Shown here in pieces: positions 1 to 5,053 of a stretch of DNA of 5,053 nt. The position numbers were made by a program, and so were the translations under genes. Source of the DNA: Pelotomaculum sp. UBA1371. Its GTDB lineage: Bacteria > Bacillota > Desulfotomaculia > Desulfotomaculales > Pelotomaculaceae. The stretch covers positions 1 to 5,053 of the forward strand of contig DBRJ01000039.1 in NCBI GenBank assembly GCA_002305915.1, given 5' to 3'. The notes beneath the pieces were generated by a model. It had not been told where the DNA came from. It saw only the letters and a list, made by a program, of their open reading frames with translations, and searched no databases. Every line of letters begins with the position of its first letter. Within the stretch, counting starts at the first letter, position 1.

Positions 1-653
1 GCTTCGGTTCCTTCCCCGTATAGTCCCCGCACGGTCAGACCCAGTTTGCCGATGGCGTTCAGGACCCCGTAAAGCTGTTTGGTCAGTTTCAAAGCGGGCA
101 GGTGCAGCATGACCGACGCCCGCATGCCGGTGCCCACGTTGGTGGGGCAGGAAGTAAGATAGCCCAGCTTTTCGCAAAAGGCATAATCCAGGGTTTTTTC
201 CAGGCCATCATCGATTTTGTCGATGATATTCCAGGCTTCCTTCAGCGCCAGGCCCGGCAACAGGCACTGAATCCGCAGGTGGTCTTCCTCGTTGACCATG
301 ATGCTGACAACTTCGTCGTCCCGCAGGACAACCGCCCTGGCCTCCGGGTTGTTCAAGAATTCAGGACTGATCAGGTGTTTATCCACTAGTATCTGTCTTT
401 CCAACGGCGTTAATTCGCTTAACTCGCACAGCTCAAGGCTGCCGAGAAGTTCAGCCGCCTCCTGATTTTTAATGGCCAGGCGCAGGGCATGGATAACTTC
501 ACCGGACTTTTCCCTGTTCAAGAGGTGCGGGAAGGGTATCCCGGCCAGATTTCGCGCTACCCTCATCCTGCTGCTGATGACAATATCCGAATCCGCCCCT
601 GTAGCGTCCATCCAGTGGCTGTGGGAACGGTTTACAATTTCTTTAATGGGCAT
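1..653 (-). CDS. mcsB: Protein-arginine kinase McsB, N-terminal 217 codons (gene runs off the left edge)
   Basis: McsB phosphorylates arginines on CtsR and on misfolded proteins, which marks them for the ClpCP protease. The ATG at 653-651 opens a frame that stays open to the window edge: 217 complete codons of a protein usually about 350 aa, so the C-terminal part is missing. Phosphagen-kinase-type motifs are in order: SSRMRVARN near residues 27-35, VVLRDDEVVSIMVNEEDHLR with N121-R127, and GYLTSCPTNVGTGMRASVMLHLPAL with Cys169 at the conserved active-site Cys. The visible part ends in VRGLYGEGTE, as in Bacillus McsB. The start is fixed by homology and by the TGATG overlap with the mcsA stop; a G-rich Shine-Dalgarno-like stretch at 661-670 lies inside the mcsA end. 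Translational coupling keeps kinase and activator in step. An extra Cys160 sits nine residues before Cys169. The clpC gene expected downstream is outside the window. Confidence 0.96.
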   Translation of the reverse strand, partial: MPIKEIVNRSHSHWMDATGADSDIVISSRMRVARNLAGIPFPHLLNREKSGEVIHALRLAIKNQEAAELLGSLELCELSELTPLERQILVDKHLISPEFLNNPEARAVVLRDDEVVSIMVNEEDHLRIQCLLPGLALKEAWNIIDKIDDGLEKTLDYAFCEKLGYLTSCPTNVGTGMRASVMLHLPALKLTKQLYGVLNAIGKLGLTVRGLYGEGTE

Positions 654-1195
654 CAGGCCTCACCCCCCTCTTCCAGGCTTTTTTCCAAATCCCGGATGGC
701 GTCCCGGAACTGGGCGGCCCGCTCAAATTCCTCGCGGCTTACGGCTTCCCGGAGCTGGCTTTTTAGTTTTTCTATCTCCTTCACCAGCCGCGCACGGCCT
801 CCGGTCCGTCCGGGTACCTTGCCGGTATGCCGGGTATTGCCGTGAATCCTGCGCAACAGGGGCTGCATTTTTTCTTCGAAATGGGTGTAGCAGTCTCCGC
901 AGCCCAGAAGCCCGTGTTTCATAATTTGCCCCTCGGCCATGCCGCACCTGGTGCATTTATCACCGGCGGCATGCTGCTGTCCGAAACCTGCTCCGCCCAG
1001 TTCGTGGTTTAAAAGGCCGGCCAGAAAGTGGTGAAGATTCAACTGCGGAGCGAAGCCAAACCCCTGGGGCTGAAACCCCTGGGGCTGGATTTCATTGGCA
1101 CAGACCTGGCAAAGGTGGGTTTCATTTTTGTGCCCGTTGGTAATCTCAGTCAGATGCACTGTTGCCTGCCGCTGCCCGCAACGATCACACAACAT
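653..1195 (-). CDS. mcsA: McsA, zinc-binding activator of the McsB arginine kinase (UVR domain)
   Basis: McsA binds and activates McsB and helps in stress and metal responses; it acts in the cytoplasm. The 180-aa protein has four CxxC pairs: C3/C6, C29/C32, C81/C84 and C99/C102, consistent with two zinc-binding modules. A flexible Q/G/F-rich linker (about 36-75) lies between them. A basic, charged stretch leads to a C-terminal coiled UVR motif (about 139-175, with REEFERAAQFRDAIRDLE), as in UvrB/UvrC/ClpC. The length is normal for the family. The ATG at 1195 is well supported by AAAGGAGG at 1203-1210, seven bases upstream. The stop overlaps the mcsB start by one base, and ctsR lies 53 bp upstream, so this is the second gene of the ctsR operon. 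The linker contains an exact 15-bp tandem duplication giving QPQGF twice. Confidence 0.96.
   Translation of the reverse strand: MLCDRCGQRQATVHLTEITNGHKNETHLCQVCANEIQPQGFQPQGFGFAPQLNLHHFLAGLLNHELGGAGFGQQHAAGDKCTRCGMAEGQIMKHGLLGCGDCYTHFEEKMQPLLRRIHGNTRHTGKVPGRTGGRARLVKEIEKLKSQLREAVSREEFERAAQFRDAIRDLEKSLEEGGEA
1058..1087 (-). repeat. Exact 15-bp tandem duplication within mcsA
   Basis: The plus-strand unit AAACCCCTGGGGCTG occurs twice without gap, at 1058-1072 and 1073-1087. On the coding strand it gives QPQGF-QPQGF in the linker between the two Cys-rich modules of McsA. Because the unit is five codons, gain or loss of a copy keeps the frame. Each unit also contains the palindrome CCCCTGGGG bar its central base, which could favour slippage. 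Confidence 0.9.
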
Positions 1196-1214
1196 ATTTA
1201 TTCCTCCTTTATGC

Positions 1215-1232
1215 AGCAGGGGGAACCCTGCT
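1215..1232 (-). other. Perfect hairpin in the ctsR-mcsA spacer, just upstream of the mcsA ribosome-binding site
   Basis: On the transcribed strand AGCAGGG pairs with CCCTGCT around a TTCC tetraloop: seven perfect base pairs. It ends four bases before the mcsA Shine-Dalgarno at 1203-1210. No T-run follows, so it is not an intrinsic terminator. It could tune mcsA translation, or be an RNA processing or stability element; the function is inferred only from position. Confidence 0.5.
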
Positions 1233-1248
1233 ATCCCGGCCGGCAGCG

Positions 1249-1710
1249 TCAGTCTCTTAAAACCGACGTAACCATCGCCTTCAAAATCAACGCTCTCAAC
1301 GCTTCCCGGGAGGGCAGGCCATGGAACAGGGTATCGCCGCTGACAGCTGCGATCATGATCCGCGCCTCCCGCATGGTAATCAGTTTTTCCTCCAGCAGGC
1401 GATTAATTAAACCTTCGGCTTCCTGCTGGGTAATCGAATCTCCAATTAACTCGCTGATGGTCAGAATTAATCCCTTCCGCTTGTCCAGGGGAATTCTGAC
1501 AATCCGGATATAGCCGCCCCCTCCCCTTCTGCTTTCCACAATGTACCCGTGTCCAGTGGAAAAACGGGTGGTTAAAACATAATTAATCTGGGAAGGGACG
1601 CAGCTGAAGCGTACAGCAAGCTCGCTGCGCTGGATTTCTACAGATTCTTCCGGGCTGTCTGAGATGAGTTTTTTAAGATAGCTTTCGATTAAATCGGAGA
1701 TGTTTGACAT
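1249..1710 (-). CDS. ctsR: CtsR, transcriptional repressor of class III heat-shock genes
   Basis: CtsR is a dimeric winged-helix repressor of clp genes and of its own operon; heat or McsB action releases it from DNA. With the ATG at 1710 the protein is 153 aa, normal for the family. It starts MSNISDLIESYLKKL, like MGHNISDIIEQYL of Bacillus. The DNA-binding part spans about residues 3-72: RSELAVRFSCVPSQINYVLTTRF (28-50) is the helix-turn-helix, followed by GYIVESRRGGGGYIRI with R61, R62 and the glycine wing (63-66). With this start R62 matches the known McsB target arginine. Residues about 75-153 form the C-terminal helical domain for dimerisation and Clp/McsB contact. An in-frame GTG at 1722 would add four residues but abuts the Shine-Dalgarno, so the ATG is preferred. 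It is the first gene of the operon with mcsA and mcsB and has its own promoter and operator upstream. Confidence 0.96.
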   Translation of the reverse strand: MSNISDLIESYLKKLISDSPEESVEIQRSELAVRFSCVPSQINYVLTTRFSTGHGYIVESRRGGGGYIRIVRIPLDKRKGLILTISELIGDSITQQEAEGLINRLLEEKLITMREARIMIAAVSGDTLFHGLPSREALRALILKAMVTSVLRD

Positions 1711-1724
1711 TTCCGGAACCACCC

Positions 1725-1730
1725 CCTCCC
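1725..1730 (-). promoter_or_regulatory. Shine-Dalgarno GGGAGG deciding the ctsR start
   Basis: The coding strand reads GGCGGGAGGGGGTGG before the gene. The GGGAGG core leaves two bases before the GTG at 1722 but 14 before the ATG at 1710; G-rich bases down to 1719 could shorten the effective spacing. Two bases are too few for initiation, so the site argues for the ATG, although neither spacing is ideal. Confidence 0.55.
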
Positions 1731-1741
1731 GCCAAAAACTA

Positions 1742-1758
1742 TTTGACCTTGACTAACC
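1742..1758 (-). promoter_or_regulatory. Probable CtsR operator overlapping the ctsR transcription start
   Basis: The CtsR consensus is two direct heptads RGTCAAA separated by NAN. The minus strand here reads GGTTAGT-CAA-GGTCAAA: the second heptad (1748-1742) is a perfect match, the spacer has the central A, and the first heptad (1758-1752) matches 4 of 7. An overlapping AGTCAAGGTCAAA adds a further partial copy. The site lies just downstream of the -10 box at 1772-1767, where bound CtsR would block RNA polymerase, which fits autoregulation. Confidence 0.7.
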
Positions 1759-1766
1759 TTAACTAT

Positions 1767-1794
1767 ATTATAAATGAATTTAGTAGAATTACAA
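1767..1794 (-). promoter_or_regulatory. Sigma-A promoter of the ctsR-mcsA-mcsB operon
   Basis: On the minus strand TTGTAA (1794-1789) is the -35 and TATAAT (1772-1767) a perfect -10, with a 16-bp spacer in AT-rich DNA. Transcription should start near 1760, giving a leader of about 50 nt before the ctsR ATG. The putative CtsR operator begins at the expected start point. Confidence 0.75.
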
Positions 1795-1847
1795 TACTTT
1801 TTAATATTTTTACCAACAAAACCCCGGGGTAATCCTTAAAAATTCAT

Positions 1848-1881
1848 AAAAAAAGAAACCGGCAAAAAGCACGGTTCCTTT
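1848..1881 (-). terminator. Intrinsic terminator of the tRNA-Asn transcript
   Basis: On the minus strand AAAGGAACCG (1881-1872) pairs with CGGTTTCTTT (1861-1852) through ten pairs including one G-U, around a ten-base loop, and the run of seven T ends at 1848. It starts 11 bases after the tRNA CCA end and lies before the ctsR promoter, so it insulates ctsR from tRNA transcription. The opposite strand also ends in a T-rich tract, so weak bidirectional action is possible. Confidence 0.85.
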
Positions 1882-1892
1882 ATTTTAAATTT

Positions 1893-1967
1893 TGGCTCCC
1901 CGAGTAGGATTCGAACCTACAACCTACCGGTTAACAGCCGGTTGCTCTACCGTTGAGCTATCGAGGA
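1893..1967 (-). tRNA. tRNA-Asn (anticodon GTT)
   Basis: The 75-base gene folds as a full cloverleaf: acceptor stem TCCTCGA/TCGGGGA (one G-U), D stem GCTC/GAGC, anticodon stem ACCGG/CCGGT with loop CTGTTAA, a five-base variable loop, and T stem GTAGG/CCTAC with loop TTCGAAT. The anticodon GTT at 1935-1933 reads AAC and AAU, giving asparagine. The discriminator base is G, as expected for tRNA-Asn, and the 3' CCA is encoded (1895-1893). It is a single-gene unit with its own promoter and terminator, not part of a tRNA cluster in this window. Confidence 0.97.
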
Positions 1968-1989
1968 ACGGAAGACCTCCACGGATACT

Positions 1990-2018
1990 AATATACTATT
2001 ATTTTTTAGCCGAGTCAA
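1990..2018 (-). promoter_or_regulatory. Sigma-A promoter of tRNA-Asn
   Basis: On the minus strand TTGACT (2018-2013) and TATATT (1995-1990) are separated by exactly 17 bp, a near-consensus strong promoter. The start should fall near 1983, leaving a 5' leader of about 16 nt for RNase P to remove before the mature end at 1967. Confidence 0.85.
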
Positions 2019-2054
2019 GACAACTTTCCAAGGAAAACAGCCGCCCTGCAGCCG

Positions 2055-2070
2055 GGAAACCCCCGTTTCC
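2055..2070 (-). other. Perfect GC-loop hairpin downstream of the RACo-like gene
   Basis: GGAAAC and GTTTCC form a perfect six-pair stem around a GGGG loop on the transcribed strand, about 36 bases after the stop of the activator gene. No T-run follows on either strand, so it is not a standard intrinsic terminator; it could be a 3'-end stabilising or Rho-linked element. No better terminator for the upstream gene is visible before the tRNA promoter. Confidence 0.4.
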
Positions 2071-2080
2071 GCAAAATTTC

Positions 2081-2099
2081 AAGAACACCTGAAGAACAC
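2081..2099. repeat. Short direct repeat AAGAACAC x2 with 11-bp period
   Basis: AAGAACAC occurs at 2081-2088 and 2092-2099, separated by CTG, just after the stop codon of the activator gene. The period is close to one helical turn. No function is known; it may be chance. Confidence 0.35.
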
Positions 2100-2105
2100 G
2101 CTTTG

Positions 2106-3962
2106 CTAGTCCGCCAGGTCCGGAAAAGGGAGCGCGTCCACAAATCTATCGTAAAAATCCGCTCTTGACGAGAGTTCGATATGTTCAACCCTGGAACCCA
2201 GAGCAAGGGCCCGGGTCCTTGCGGCCCTGGAGAGCAGGCAGAGGATCGCCCCGTCCCCGGCGGCATTGCCGATGGACTTGATCCGGTCCGGGGGCACGGG
2301 AGGTAAAAGCCCGATGGCCAGGGCGCTTTCTTTTCTAACGTGGCCGCCGAAGGCGCCCGCCAGCAGGATCTGCTCTATGCTTTCAGCGCCGATACCCATT
2401 TCCTCCAGGAGGATCCGGACACCGGCAGAGATAGCCGCCTTGGCCAGCTGCAGCTCTTTGATATCCCTTTGGGTTATGACGATGTCCTTGCCCGTAGCCG
2501 TGAGCCTGCCCGGCGCCAGCAGGAACCCGGCGCCGGAGCCGTTCTTGACCAGCCTGGAGCGAAGCCGGGGACGCAGCCTGGCCCTGTCTGGTTCAGATTC
2601 CACAAAGCGGCCGGCGGGATCTATGATCCCTGCCTTAAGCATCCCGGCCACGGCGTCGATTAAACCGGAACCGCAGATGCCCCGGGGAGCTGCGCTGGCG
2701 ATAACCCCCAGTTGAACATCCTGCCCGAAAACCACAGAGTCAATAGCTCCTTCAACGGCGCGCATCCCAAATTCTATATGGTATCCCTCAAAGGCAGGCC
2801 CGGCAGCCGAAGAGCAAACCAGGATCCTGTCCCGGGCAGCCAGCACCACTTCCCCGTTGGTTCCGATATCTACCGCCAGACAGGCGCTCTCCCGCCGGTC
2901 CAGGCCGGCCGCCAGGAGCATGGCCACGGTGTCCGAACCAACAAAGCCGGCAACACCGGGTAAAACCAGGATCCTGCCGGAAGCAGGAAGGTGCAGCCCC
3001 AATTCGGCAGAACGCAGTTCCAGGGAACGGTTAAAGGCGGGAATGAAGGGTGTCAGGGCCAGGTTGGAAGGTTCTACGCCCAGGAAAAGATGGACCATGG
3101 TGGTATTGCCCACCACTACCGCTTCGTAGACTTCTTCCTTTTGGACCGCTGCCCGGGCCAGCAGGCGGCGGATAACTTCGTTGACGGCTTCCAGCACTTT
3201 CTCCTGCAATTGATGAAGGCCGTCCTCATTGTATGAGGCGTGCCGGATCCTCGAGATAACGTCAGCGCCGAATACAGACTGGGGATTGCGGGTAACAGAA
3301 ACAGCCGCCACTTCTCCCCTGACAAGGTCGACCAGATAGCCCGCCAGGGTGGTCGTGCCCAGATCCAGGGCCAGGCCGTAGGCGCGCCCGGTGGTGTTTC
3401 CGGGCTCCACCGCCACAATTCTGTTGCCGGCCAGGACCGCTGTAACTTGAAAGCCGGCCCCCCGCAAAAGCCGGGGCAGTCCGGCCACTATCCCCAGGTC
3501 TGCTTCAATTTCCCCCCCGGGCAGGCTGTTGATCAGCCGTTCCAGGTCCGGCGTCCGGTCCTCCAGGGAAGGCAAATTCAGTTTCAGGAAATATTTCCTG
3601 ACGGGCGGATCGAGGGCTGCTCCCGGCTCCTGCCGTTTCAGCAGTTTCAGCCTGGTTTTACTTCTGTCATCATCCCCTGGGACCGGGGTCTCGATGACGA
3701 GGTTTCCCGTTACTTTTTGCCGGCAGGCCAGAACCCAGCCCCCGGCCAGTTCACCGGGAGAAAGGCACCCTTTTTCAGCAGGCGTTATTTTTCCGGGACC
3801 GCCGGACAGAACTCTGACCCTGCATTTGCCGCAAATCCCTTTCCCCCCGCAGTCCCCCTCAATGGGCACGCCTGCCAGGGCCGCCGCCTGAAGCAGGTCC
3901 ATCCCGGCAGGGACCTCTACTTTTCTTTCCTGCAGCTTAAAAAATACCTTCCCAGTGGTCAC
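2106..3962 (-). CDS. RACo-like reductive activator of corrinoid proteins ([2Fe-2S] plus ASKHA/DUF4445 ATPase)
   Basis: This family couples ATP hydrolysis to one-electron reduction of inactive Co(II) corrinoid to Co(I), restarting corrinoid methyltransferase cycles such as CoFeSP or O-/N-demethylases. The 618-aa length is close to RACo of Carboxydothermus. An N-terminal [2Fe-2S] ferredoxin domain (about 1-92) has C38-x5-C44-x2-C47 and C80. A linker and middle domain follow (about 95-190). The C-terminal part is an actin/Hsp70-like ATPase: phosphate-1 loop ALDLGTTTLAGYLVDL (197-212), GNTTMVHLFLG (285-295), phosphate-2 loop AVDIGTNGEVV (363-373), SSAAGPAFEG (384-393), and adenosine loop LLAGAFGG (533-540). 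It is cytoplasmic with no signal peptide. The start is GTG at 3962 with AAGGGG eight bases upstream; the stop is TAG. An Arg-rich stretch (about 460-471) is unusual. The methyltransferase-like gene lies 74 bp upstream on the same strand, suggesting a shared pathway. The exact corrinoid partner cannot be told from this window. Confidence 0.9.
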   Translation of the reverse strand: MTTGKVFFKLQERKVEVPAGMDLLQAAALAGVPIEGDCGGKGICGKCRVRVLSGGPGKITPAEKGCLSPGELAGGWVLACRQKVTGNLVIETPVPGDDDRSKTRLKLLKRQEPGAALDPPVRKYFLKLNLPSLEDRTPDLERLINSLPGGEIEADLGIVAGLPRLLRGAGFQVTAVLAGNRIVAVEPGNTTGRAYGLALDLGTTTLAGYLVDLVRGEVAAVSVTRNPQSVFGADVISRIRHASYNEDGLHQLQEKVLEAVNEVIRRLLARAAVQKEEVYEAVVVGNTTMVHLFLGVEPSNLALTPFIPAFNRSLELRSAELGLHLPASGRILVLPGVAGFVGSDTVAMLLAAGLDRRESACLAVDIGTNGEVVLAARDRILVCSSAAGPAFEGYHIEFGMRAVEGAIDSVVFGQDVQLGVIASAAPRGICGSGLIDAVAGMLKAGIIDPAGRFVESEPDRARLRPRLRSRLVKNGSGAGFLLAPGRLTATGKDIVITQRDIKELQLAKAAISAGVRILLEEMGIGAESIEQILLAGAFGGHVRKESALAIGLLPPVPPDRIKSIGNAAGDGAILCLLSRAARTRALALGSRVEHIELSSRADFYDRFVDALPFPDLAD

Positions 3963-3992
3963 TTTTTCAACCCCTTAGACTTGTTCCCCATT

Positions 3993-4020
3993 AAAAAGTC
4001 CGGTTTTGACCGGAACCGGA
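3993..4020 (-). terminator. Terminator-like or attenuator hairpin between the methyltransferase and activator genes
   Basis: On the minus strand TCCGGT (4014-4009) pairs with ACCGGA (4004-3999) around a CAAA tetraloop, followed by C and five T (3997-3993). A second, adjacent TCCGGT (4020-4015) could pair with the same 3' arm instead. The stem is short, so termination is probably partial. Only 30 bases remain before the activator's GTG, with no promoter in them, so that gene seems to depend on read-through. Confidence 0.6.
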
Positions 4021-4036
4021 AAACAAACGGGCGCAG

Positions 4037-5050
4037 TTAAATTTGAATGGGATAATTGCCGTATTCTTTGATATAGCGCCCCATGGCCAGGACATTTTGC
4101 GGTTTACAGTAGTTTGTAAGGCTGTTGGCGCTGGTTATGATATACCGGCCTCCCGGGGCCACCCGGGCGATGCGGTTTTTGACTTCCTGCTTGACGTCCC
4201 GCAGCGTTCCCCTCGTTAAAGTATGCCGCAGGTCGATGTTGCCCAGAAGGCATATTTTATCACCGTATTTCTGCTTCATCTCGACAATGTCCATCCCGGA
4301 AGGATCTATGGGATGAAGCCCCTGGAATCCCAGCGGCAAAAGCTGGGGCAGGAGGGCTTCCAGGTTGCCGTCACTGTGTAAAATCCAGGGTTTATGCATG
4401 GCTTTGACTACCTTGACAAGGTAAGGCAGGAAGAACTCCTGAAAAACACCGGGGGAAAAAAGAGGTCCGGTATTGCAGGCCAGGTCGTCGGTTACCCAGT
4501 AAAAATCAAAGTCCAGCTCATTGATATGTTCCAGCACCCTGATTGTCCAGCCGGAGTAACGGTGGATCACTTCATGGACAAAATCCGGGTTGTCAACCAG
4601 ATTGTAAGAGAATCCTTCCAGACCCATTCCCAGATAAGTGGGGGCAATACCCGAACGGATTCTGGCATAAACAGCATAGTCCCCCTTGAAGGCCTTTAGC
4701 CACTCCCGCACCTGCCGGTAGATTTGGAGCCGGTCCGGGTCCGGCAGGTTCAGGTCATTCAACCGGTCAACGCCTGTGAGCAGGCCTTTGCCGATCATCT
4801 GCACACCATCTACTTTGCTTCGCGTAACCATCAGTGGCGGATAAAAATCGAAGCTTACGCCACTGGGGTAGGAAAAGCCGAAACCATCCAGGCCCAAATA
4901 AGCCGCAAGTTCCCCGGGGGTGAAGTCCGGGCGTCCCATCAGTTTTAGCTGCAGTTGGTGCTGCACCTCGTGTTCCAACCAGGGAACCCGGTCGGGCTCA
5001 CCCTTGCCTAATAAAGCAGTTAATACCCGCTCCCGCGGCGTTAATTCCAC
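4037..5050 (-). CDS. Uroporphyrinogen decarboxylase-family protein, probable corrinoid-linked methyltransferase
   Basis: The 337-aa protein has the URO-D TIM-barrel fold seen in true HemE and in corrinoid/CoM methyltransferases such as MtaA. Family marks: TPRERVLTALLGKGEPDRVPW at the N-terminus (4-24), DFDFYWVTDDLACNTGPLFSP (180-200), ILHSDGNLEALLP (223-235), GLHPIDPSGMDI (244-255), LLGNIDL (268-274) and ITSANSL (305-311). These match the UroD-like group with HSDG and GNID rather than HemE. The zinc motif HxC of MtaA is here H225-S-D227-G, so the metal site, if any, differs. It is cytoplasmic with no membrane segment. The neighbouring RACo-like activator favours a methyl-transfer role on a cobalamin (for example methyl ether, methylamine or betaine demethylation); the substrate is unknown. 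The apparent start is GTG at 5050, three bases from the window edge, so a start further upstream cannot be excluded. The stop is TAA. Confidence 0.85.
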   Translation of the reverse strand: MELTPRERVLTALLGKGEPDRVPWLEHEVQHQLQLKLMGRPDFTPGELAAYLGLDGFGFSYPSGVSFDFYPPLMVTRSKVDGVQMIGKGLLTGVDRLNDLNLPDPDRLQIYRQVREWLKAFKGDYAVYARIRSGIAPTYLGMGLEGFSYNLVDNPDFVHEVIHRYSGWTIRVLEHINELDFDFYWVTDDLACNTGPLFSPGVFQEFFLPYLVKVVKAMHKPWILHSDGNLEALLPQLLPLGFQGLHPIDPSGMDIVEMKQKYGDKICLLGNIDLRHTLTRGTLRDVKQEVKNRIARVAPGGRYIITSANSLTNYCKPQNVLAMGRYIKEYGNYPIQI

Positions 5051-5053
5051 AGA

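Noticed and set aside
472..924. Plus-strand 150-codon frame opposite mcsB and mcsA
   Set aside because: Both opposing genes are well supported, and the translation has no family features or ribosome-binding site of note.
1249..1722. Longer ctsR from the GTG at 1722
   Set aside because: The Shine-Dalgarno nearly abuts this GTG, and the four added residues are absent from the well-known CtsR N-terminus; it remains a minor possibility.
1741..1775. Plus-strand promoter-like TTGACT with TATAAA downstream
   Set aside because: It arises from the reverse of the CtsR operator and -10 box, and no plus-strand gene follows it.
1821..1830. Perfect 10-bp palindrome ACCCCGGGGT in the AT-rich spacer
   Set aside because: It stands out by composition, but is too short and lacks a loop to be a terminator or clear operator; it lies upstream of the ctsR -35 with no second copy seen.
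1892..2092. Plus-strand 66-codon frame beginning MAPRVGFEPTTYRLTAGCSTVELSR
   Set aside because: It is the antisense of the tRNA-Asn gene. This peptide is a well-known false protein produced from tRNA antisense frames.
2266..2715. Plus-strand 149-codon frame opposite the activator C-terminus
   Set aside because: Ser/Pro/Ala-rich shadow of the conserved ASKHA frame with no recognisable domain.
3240..4040. Plus-strand 266-codon open frame
   Set aside because: It lies entirely opposite the activator gene and its leader; the low-complexity Q/G/P-rich translation has no domain. Long antisense frames are expected in GC-rich coding DNA.

Overview
The window reads as the chromosome of a moderately GC-rich (roughly 55% by eye) Gram-positive anaerobe of the Clostridia, most like the Pelotomaculum/Desulfotomaculum group. 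Three things suggest this: a ctsR-mcsA-mcsB heat-shock operon, a tRNA gene with an encoded CCA end, and a reductive activator of corrinoid proteins next to a uroporphyrinogen-decarboxylase-like methyltransferase. The genus is an inference from gene content. All real genes lie on the minus strand, so transcription runs from high to low coordinates.

Layout in transcription order. (1) At 5050-4037 is a URO-D-superfamily protein, probably a corrinoid-linked methyltransferase; its start is at the window edge. (2) After a 74-bp gap holding a terminator-like hairpin comes a 618-aa [2Fe-2S]/ASKHA protein of the RACo (DUF4445) family at 3962-2106. The two plausibly work together: the methyltransferase moves a methyl group to or from a cobalamin, and the activator uses ATP to re-reduce inactive Co(II) corrinoid. 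No corrinoid protein lies in the window. (3) A 138-bp spacer holds a clear promoter for a single tRNA-Asn(GUU) gene at 1967-1893, which is followed by an intrinsic terminator. (4) An AT-rich spacer carries a sigma-A promoter whose start region is overlapped by a CtsR-type GGTCAAA operator. (5) ctsR (1710-1249), mcsA (1195-653) and mcsB (653 to beyond the left edge) follow. mcsA and mcsB share one base of stop and start codon (TGATG), so they are probably translationally coupled; clpC would be expected next, outside the window.

The heat-shock part works as a known circuit. CtsR represses its own operon and other clp genes. McsA activates the protein-arginine kinase McsB, which marks CtsR and damaged proteins for ClpCP. 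CtsR here keeps the arginine-glycine wing, and McsB keeps its kinase motifs and conserved Cys.

No mobile element, CRISPR array or clearly new system is visible. The points most worth following are the activator/methyltransferase pair with an HxDG motif where HxC would be expected in MtaA-type enzymes, the two-armed hairpin between them, the operator/promoter overlap, and an exact 15-bp tandem duplication in the mcsA linker.
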